Source of the DNA: Polyrhizophydium stewartii | Taxonomy: Eukaryota; Chytridiomycota; Chytridiomycetes; Rhizophydiales | Assembly: GCA_027604665.1 (NCBI GenBank) | Contig: JADGIZ010000254.1 | Span: 1 to 17,998 of the forward strand | Direction: 5' to 3' | Length of the DNA: 17,998 nt | Shown: positions 17,823 through 17,998 of the stretch, piece by piece | How positions within the stretch are numbered: position 1 is the stretch's first letter | How the letters are laid out: each line of letters opens with the position of its first letter | Notes under the pieces: generated by a model | Told to the model about the DNA's origin: nothing | Databases searched by the model: none | The model's input: only the letters and a program-made list of their open reading frames with translations | Made by a program: the position numbers and the translations under genes

Positions 17823-17998
17823 CTGACGCGACCGCGGTCAGCGCTTGGGTGGGAGGGCGGCGAAACAGTTGATCGCAGCGGGCCACGTGCTCGTGGTTGT
17901 GGTGCCGCAGCACCCGCTGAGCCTGCGGAAACGGCGCTTCGACAACCAGGCGGGCAAGGGGCGGCGCGGCGCAGGCAGGCCGCACGCAGTCGTGGGGG

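Noticed and set aside
1..17998. CRISPR arrays, insertion sequences, phage or bacterial defence operons
   Set aside because: No regularly spaced repeats, terminal inverted repeats, transposase or integrase motifs were seen; every large gene is a conserved spliced eukaryotic gene.

Overview
This window reads as nuclear DNA of a GC-rich, intron-bearing eukaryote, most likely a zoosporic (flagellated, chytrid-like) fungus. Seven protein genes can be reconstructed from broken reading frames joined at splice sites. Most introns are short (52 to about 217 nt), usually have a CTGAC-like branch site, and mostly start with GTG. Two genes point to a cell with a flagellum: SAS-6, the centriole/basal-body cartwheel protein, and an adenylate kinase 7 homologue with epimerase-like, kinase and Dpy-30 parts. 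A fungal-type heat shock factor agrees with a fungus that kept its flagellum. The species assignment is inference; no RNA gene, mobile element or bacterial-style operon was seen.

Layout, left to right. 1-29: (CA)n tract, which on the minus strand begins a FAN1 intron. 30-2075 (-): 5' part of FAN1 (DNA interstrand crosslink repair nuclease); its nuclease domain lies beyond the left edge. 2183-5073 (+): adenylate kinase 7-like gene, 11 exons. 5242-7979 (-): SAS-6, 7 exons, tail to tail with the kinase gene. About 8200-12525 (+): VPS54, a GARP tethering subunit, 6 exons, head to head with SAS-6. 12804-15749 (+): heat shock transcription factor, 4 exons. 15750-16172: gene-free 3' region. 16173-17126 (-): kappa-class glutathione transferase, 3 exons, ending in the peroxisomal signal SKL. 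17265-17822 (-): last exon of a tandem paralogue ending in TKL; its start is not recognisable in the window.

The genes do not form one pathway. The clearest functional link is the flagellar/basal-body pair (AK7-like and SAS-6) convergent within 170 bp. FAN1/AK7-like and SAS-6/VPS54 are divergent pairs with short shared upstream regions (about 107 and 220 bp). The kappa transferase pair is a local duplication. I did not find a plausible new multi-gene system. The most unusual points are a splice donor lying in a microsatellite, an Ala/Gly insert inside the SAS-6 head domain, a skewed GTGCG donor pattern, several stop-free introns of length divisible by three, and different C-terminal targeting tripeptides in the two transferases. 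All exon joins were worked out by eye from splice signals and remembered family similarity; no alignment or transcript data were available.
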